From NCBI GenBank assembly GCA_020431135.1, contig JAGQIT010000842.1, positions 1 to 9,828 of the forward strand: DNA of 9,828 bases. Direction: 5' to 3'. Below the pieces are notes generated by a model. That model had not been told where the DNA came from and ran no database searches. It worked only from the letters and a program-made list of their open reading frames with translations. The translations under genes were made by a program, and so were the position numbers. Position 1 is the stretch's first letter; each line of letters opens with the position of its first letter. The stretch comes from Myxococcales bacterium (lineage in GTDB: Bacteria; Myxococcota_A; Polyangia; Nannocystales; Nannocystaceae). This document shows, one piece after another, positions 7,636 to 9,828 of this stretch.

Positions 7636-7644
7636 TGCTATGCT
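7636..7644 (+). promoter_or_regulatory. Extended -10 promoter of the BamE-like lipoprotein gene
   Basis: TGCTATGCT matches the TG-n-TATAAT extended -10 pattern at TG and at four of six hexamer bases. No -35 is seen 17 nt upstream, which extended -10 promoters tolerate. Transcription would start near 7651, giving a leader of about 20 nt before the ATG at 7673. An alternative upstream ATG at 7640 falls inside this element, arguing against it as the start. Confidence 0.45.
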
Positions 7645-7672
7645 TGCCGCTGCCCTCGCACAGGACCGAGCC

Positions 7673-8254
7673 ATGTCGTATCTCCGCTGTTTCGCCACCG
7701 TCGCCCTGGTCTCCTCCTCGATCGCGATCGGCTGCCGGCCGCCGGATGTGCAGCCCGACCCGAACGCGACGCACCCGCTCCGCGCGTCGGCGGAGGTCTA
7801 CACCCTCGTCAACCTCCACCCTGACGACGACGGCGAGCTCTCGTCGGTGAACTACCTCGACGACGACGAGCTGCTCACGCTGTGCACGCCGATCCGGGTC
7901 ACCTTCCTCAACACCGAGACCCTGAACTTCACGGTCCTCGCCACCGGCAAGGACTACACCTACGAGTTCCACGACACGATGAAGGAGTCGCCGGCGGAGA
8001 ACGTCGCCAAGTTCTTCGGCACCGAGTGCGACGCCTCGGTCGTCGCCAGCCTCAGCGAGGTCGACCAGCAGGGGATCCGCGAGGGCAAGGTCCTCGAGGG
8101 GATGACCAAGCAGGGGGTGCTCCTCGCCGTCGGCTACCCGCCGGAGCACAGGACCCCGAGCCTAAGCGAGGACACCTGGCGCTACTGGGAGAGCAAGTTC
8201 GACACCGTCGAGGTGATCTTCGAGAACGGCGTCGTCGTGAAGATCGACGACTAG
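7673..8254 (+). CDS. Putative lipoprotein with BamE/SmpA-like C-terminal domain
   Basis: This 193-aa protein has a basic-hydrophobic leader and Cys21 after IAIG, an acceptable lipobox, so it is probably anchored in an outer or inner membrane. Residues 128-193 resemble the small SmpA/OmlA/BamE fold: an I-x-x-G helix start (IREG 135-138), GMTKQGVLLAVGYP (143-156), where BamE has a helix followed by G-x-P, then WRYW and the strand pair VEVIFENGVVVKI. The middle (about 37-120) is not recognised; it is acidic, with Cys71 and Cys119 possibly bonded. A role in envelope assembly is inferred from the fold only, since such domains also occur in unrelated lipoproteins. The ATG at 7673 is chosen because it directly precedes the leader and the upstream ATG lies in the -10 element. 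The ribosome site is weak. Confidence 0.7.
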   Translation: MSYLRCFATVALVSSSIAIGCRPPDVQPDPNATHPLRASAEVYTLVNLHPDDDGELSSVNYLDDDELLTLCTPIRVTFLNTETLNFTVLATGKDYTYEFHDTMKESPAENVAKFFGTECDASVVASLSEVDQQGIREGKVLEGMTKQGVLLAVGYPPEHRTPSLSEDTWRYWESKFDTVEVIFENGVVVKIDD

Positions 8255-8282
8255 CCGATCTGCTCCGAGGGACAGAAGCGCC

Positions 8283-8314
8283 GAAGCGCCGCCGCCTCAA
8301 GGCCGCGGCGCTTC
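8283..8314. terminator. Bidirectional hairpin terminator between convergent lipoprotein genes
   Basis: A 14-bp stem with a single C-C mismatch (8283-8296 with 8301-8314, loop TCAA) lies in the 89-nt space between two convergent stops. The plus strand continues into GCGTTCTCCT, a modest T-rich tail. The octamer GAAGCGCC is duplicated in tandem (8275-8282, 8283-8290), so an alternative left arm exists. The minus-strand side lacks a T-run. Confidence 0.65.
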
Positions 8315-8343
8315 GCGTTCTCCTGGAGGTCGGCGGCGTCGCC

Positions 8344-8805
8344 CTACGGGTTGAGGACGAGGCGCCGGAGGTTGCGCACCGACTTGGCGCGGCTGTCGGT
8401 GAGGAGGCGCAGCGGGCCGAGGTGCGCGGGGAGGGGCGCGTCGCCGTCGGCGTAGACGACGATCGCCCCGTCGATGAGCGCGGCGTCGAGGCGGACGCTG
8501 TAGCCGTCGGCGCCGATCGCCTCGATCGCCTCTACCTCGCCGCGGTCGATCTTCAGGTCCGCGAGGACGGTCGTGAGCTGGGCGCCGCGCAGGCTCGACT
8601 CGCCGCGGAGGGCGGTGACCGCCTCGAGCTCGCGGAGATGATCGACGGTGGTGTCGGCGACGCGCTTGTCGCCGCGGACGACCTCGAGGTGGTCGCTCGG
8701 GATCGCCTCGACGGCCGCGAGCGGGGCCTCGCCGCCGCAGGCGGTGAGGCCTAGGCCGGTGAGGAGCGCGAGGGCGGTGACGAGCGGGCGGAGGTGGCTT
8801 CGCAC
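8344..8805 (-). CDS. Small lipoprotein with molybdopterin-oxidoreductase (SUOX)-like fold
   Basis: This 153-aa protein has a clear lipoprotein signal: a hydrophobic stretch LVTALALLTGLGL, lipobox LTAC and lipid-anchor Cys23. The mature part follows the order of strands and short motifs seen in the molybdopterin-binding domain of SUOX/MsrP-type enzymes: LRGAQLTTVLADL (72-84), a variable segment, GADGYSVRL (98-106), IVVYADGDAPLPAHLGPLRLLTD (115-137), then a basic SVRNLRRLVL (142-151). It is far shorter than the enzymes and has no cysteine besides the anchor, so it cannot bind molybdenum in the usual way; an adhesion, binding or periplasmic partner role is possible. The start is GTG, with a promoter so close that the mRNA may be leaderless. 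The fold assignment is by eye and moderately secure. Confidence 0.65.
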   Translation of the reverse strand: MRSHLRPLVTALALLTGLGLTACGGEAPLAAVEAIPSDHLEVVRGDKRVADTTVDHLRELEAVTALRGESSLRGAQLTTVLADLKIDRGEVEAIEAIGADGYSVRLDAALIDGAIVVYADGDAPLPAHLGPLRLLTDSRAKSVRNLRRLVLNP

Positions 8806-8811
8806 TGCCTG

Positions 8812-8840
8812 ACCCTAGTGCCGCCCTCGCGTGTTTTCAA
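8812..8840 (-). promoter_or_regulatory. Promoter of the SUOX-like lipoprotein gene, possibly leaderless
   Basis: On the minus strand TTGAAA (8840-8835) is followed after exactly 17 nt by TAGGGT (8817-8812). The -35 matches consensus at five of six bases; the -10 keeps the key T1, A2 and T6. The usual start point would fall at or within a base or two of the GTG at 8805-8803, so the transcript would have little or no leader. An AGG just upstream could act as a weak ribosome site if transcription starts earlier. Confidence 0.45.
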
Positions 8841-8910
8841 GCGCCGAGCGCCGGAGAGTCGGGTGTCGTCCGATGAGGGCGGGCGCAGGCCTCGGGCCCG
8901 AGAACGTCGA

Positions 8911-8946
8911 GCGCCGCGGCTCGCCTCTGGGGCGGGTCCGCGGCGC
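8911..8946 (-). terminator. Perfect inverted repeat downstream of the small lipoprotein-like gene
   Basis: GCGCCGCGG (8911-8919) pairs with CCGCGGCGC (8938-8946). The 18-nt loop can form a second small stem (CGCC 8922-8925 with GGCG 8931-8934). It lies about 50 nt past the stop of the gene at 8993-9337 and before the promoter of the next minus-strand gene, so a terminator is the simplest reading. The minus strand continues with only a few T residues, so it could also be an operator or RNA-stabilising element. Confidence 0.4.
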
Positions 8947-8992
8947 GTCGGCGACTCGGGGATCGTGCGGCTGGAGGGCGTGCGCCGCTCCC

Positions 8993-9337
8993 TCAGGAGT
9001 CCTTGACCAAGGCGCTGCAGTCGGCGGTCACCTTGATCTTCTGGTTGCCTTGGATCGGCTGGTAGAGGGCGATCGGCGCCTCGGTCTCGTCGAGGAGCCA
9101 GACGGCCTCGTTGGTCCCCTTGAAGGAGTCGCGGCTCAACTTGAAGAGGAGGACCTTGCGCCCCTCGGTCTGCGAGGTGCCGACGTGGAGGGTGACGTCG
9201 TCGGTGCAGGCGTTGAACACCGAGATGTGGAACTCGGTGACCGAGGTCGGCTCGGGGGTCAGGGACCCGCCGGACGTCGTGTCGCAGGCGAGGGTGGCGG
9301 TCAGGAGCAGCCCGGTTGCGATCCGAAGGGTCATCAT
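8993..9337 (-). CDS. Small exported or lipoprotein-like protein of unknown function
   Basis: I do not recognise this 114-aa protein. It begins with a leader (RIATGLLLTATLAC) ending at Cys18, read here as a lipoprotein signal although the -3 residue is Thr. A flexible Ser/Thr/Gly/Pro segment (19-33) follows, then a compact, beta-rich domain (about 35-110) with FHISVFNACTDDVTLHVG and a second Cys at 107. Cys44 and Cys107 probably form the single disulfide of an Ig- or thaumatin-like sandwich; this is inference. Two ATGs occur in tandem (9335-9337 and 9332-9334). A GAGG site lies three bases before the first and six before the second, so the second may be the real start. It follows the partial gene at the right edge by 39 nt, so the two may form an operon. 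Confidence 0.65.
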   Translation of the reverse strand: MMTLRIATGLLLTATLACDTTSGGSLTPEPTSVTEFHISVFNACTDDVTLHVGTSQTEGRKVLLFKLSRDSFKGTNEAVWLLDETEAPIALYQPIQGNQKIKVTADCSALVKDS

Positions 9338-9376
9338 GCGCCTCGATTCCCGTCGATCGTACCAGGCCGCTCCTGC

Positions 9377-9828
9377 TCAGCCGTGGACGACCTCGGCGAT
9401 CCGGTCGATCGCGTCGGCGTAGGCGAAGAGGGCGGCGTCGGCCGGGAGGGAGGGGTCGAACTCCTCGACGTCGAGCACCTCGGCGCTGTCCGGGAGGACG
9501 GCGACCTTGCGGAAGCCCGAGCAGGGCGGCAGGTCGGGGGCGCGGAGCTCAAAGACGTCGCCGTGGGAGACGTAGAAGGTCGACTCGGCGGTCGCGTAGA
9601 AGCCGTCCTCGGGGACGACGACCGGCGCGACGTTGGCGGCGGCGAGGGCCGCGATTTCGCTCAGGGAGGAGTCGGCGAGCGAAACGACGCCGGAGGCGTT
9701 CGCGTAGGCGAGCACCCGGCCGTTGGGGTCACACAGAACCGCCGAGGCGCGCTCGCGCACGGCCGTGCTCTGGAGGTTGCGGAGGAAGAGCGCCTGATCG
9801 ACACAGGAGCGCTCGTACTTGGCGAAGT
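9377..9828 (-). CDS. Unknown protein, 5' part outside the window
   Basis: The minus-strand frame stays open from the TGA at 9377-9379 to the window edge, so about 150 C-terminal residues are visible and the true start lies beyond it. A GTG at 9758-9760 is only an internal codon: readable sequence (including KYERSCVDQALFLRNLQ) continues upstream of it. The part RASAVLCDPNGRVLAYANASG, then alternating helix- and strand-like stretches (LSEIAALAAANVAP; TFYVSHGDVFELRAP), recalls a roadblock/LC7 or similar small sensory/GTPase-partner domain, but this is weak. The end is acidic. No signal or membrane segment is seen in this part. It is probably co-transcribed with the small lipoprotein-like gene 39 nt downstream. 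Confidence 0.6.
   Translation of the reverse strand, partial: FAKYERSCVDQALFLRNLQSTAVRERASAVLCDPNGRVLAYANASGVVSLADSSLSEIAALAAANVAPVVVPEDGFYATAESTFYVSHGDVFELRAPDLPPCSGFRKVAVLPDSAEVLDVEEFDPSLPADAALFAYADAIDRIAEVVHG

Noticed and set aside
7640..7672. Upstream ATG extending the BamE-like lipoprotein by 11 residues
   Set aside because: This ATG is part of the extended -10 element TGCTATGCT, and the leader peptide begins naturally at the ATG at 7673.
8794..9006. 70-codon plus-strand frame in the gap between two minus-strand genes
   Set aside because: Arg-rich with no ribosome site or similarity; the region is better explained by hairpin and promoter signals.

Overview
The window is very GC-rich and almost fully coding, with strong G/C preference at third codon positions. 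It looks like a chromosomal segment of a myxobacterium, probably of the Nannocystineae type. The basis is an Oar-like TonB-dependent outer-membrane protein, several small lipoproteins, and a secreted hydrolase whose lipid anchor is joined to the enzyme by a long Ser/Thr/Gly linker. The taxonomic call is inferred from style and gene content, not from a marker gene.

Layout. At the left edge is the last part of an acyl-CoA dehydrogenase gene, followed 21 nt later on the same strand by glutamate racemase (murI). After a 252-nt spacer comes the 3.47-kb gene for an Oar-like TonB-dependent transporter, closed by a strong perfect hairpin terminator. An esterase/depolymerase-like lipoprotein follows with its own promoter. 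It converges on a minus-strand FAD-dependent monooxygenase/epoxidase-like gene. Divergent from that gene is a lipoprotein with a BamE/SmpA-like C-terminal half. It ends at a second strong hairpin, shared with the convergent gene for a small lipoprotein that resembles a cofactor-less molybdopterin-oxidoreductase (SUOX) fold. The right end holds two more minus-strand genes: a 114-aa lipoprotein-like protein with one probable disulfide, and the 3' part of a gene of unknown function that runs off the edge.

How the genes fit together. Apart from the dehydrogenase, murI and the flavoenzyme, every gene with a visible N-terminus appears to make an exported or envelope protein: one outer-membrane barrel and four putative lipoproteins. 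murI supplies D-glutamate for peptidoglycan. No shared pathway is evident, and each gene or pair seems to have its own transcription signals. I found no rRNA, tRNA, CRISPR array, insertion sequence, phage gene or recognisable defence system. The points most worth a second look are the abrupt codon-usage change inside the transporter gene, the stand-alone SUOX-like lipoprotein with a promoter placed for leaderless transcription, and the isolated LasC-like flavoenzyme.
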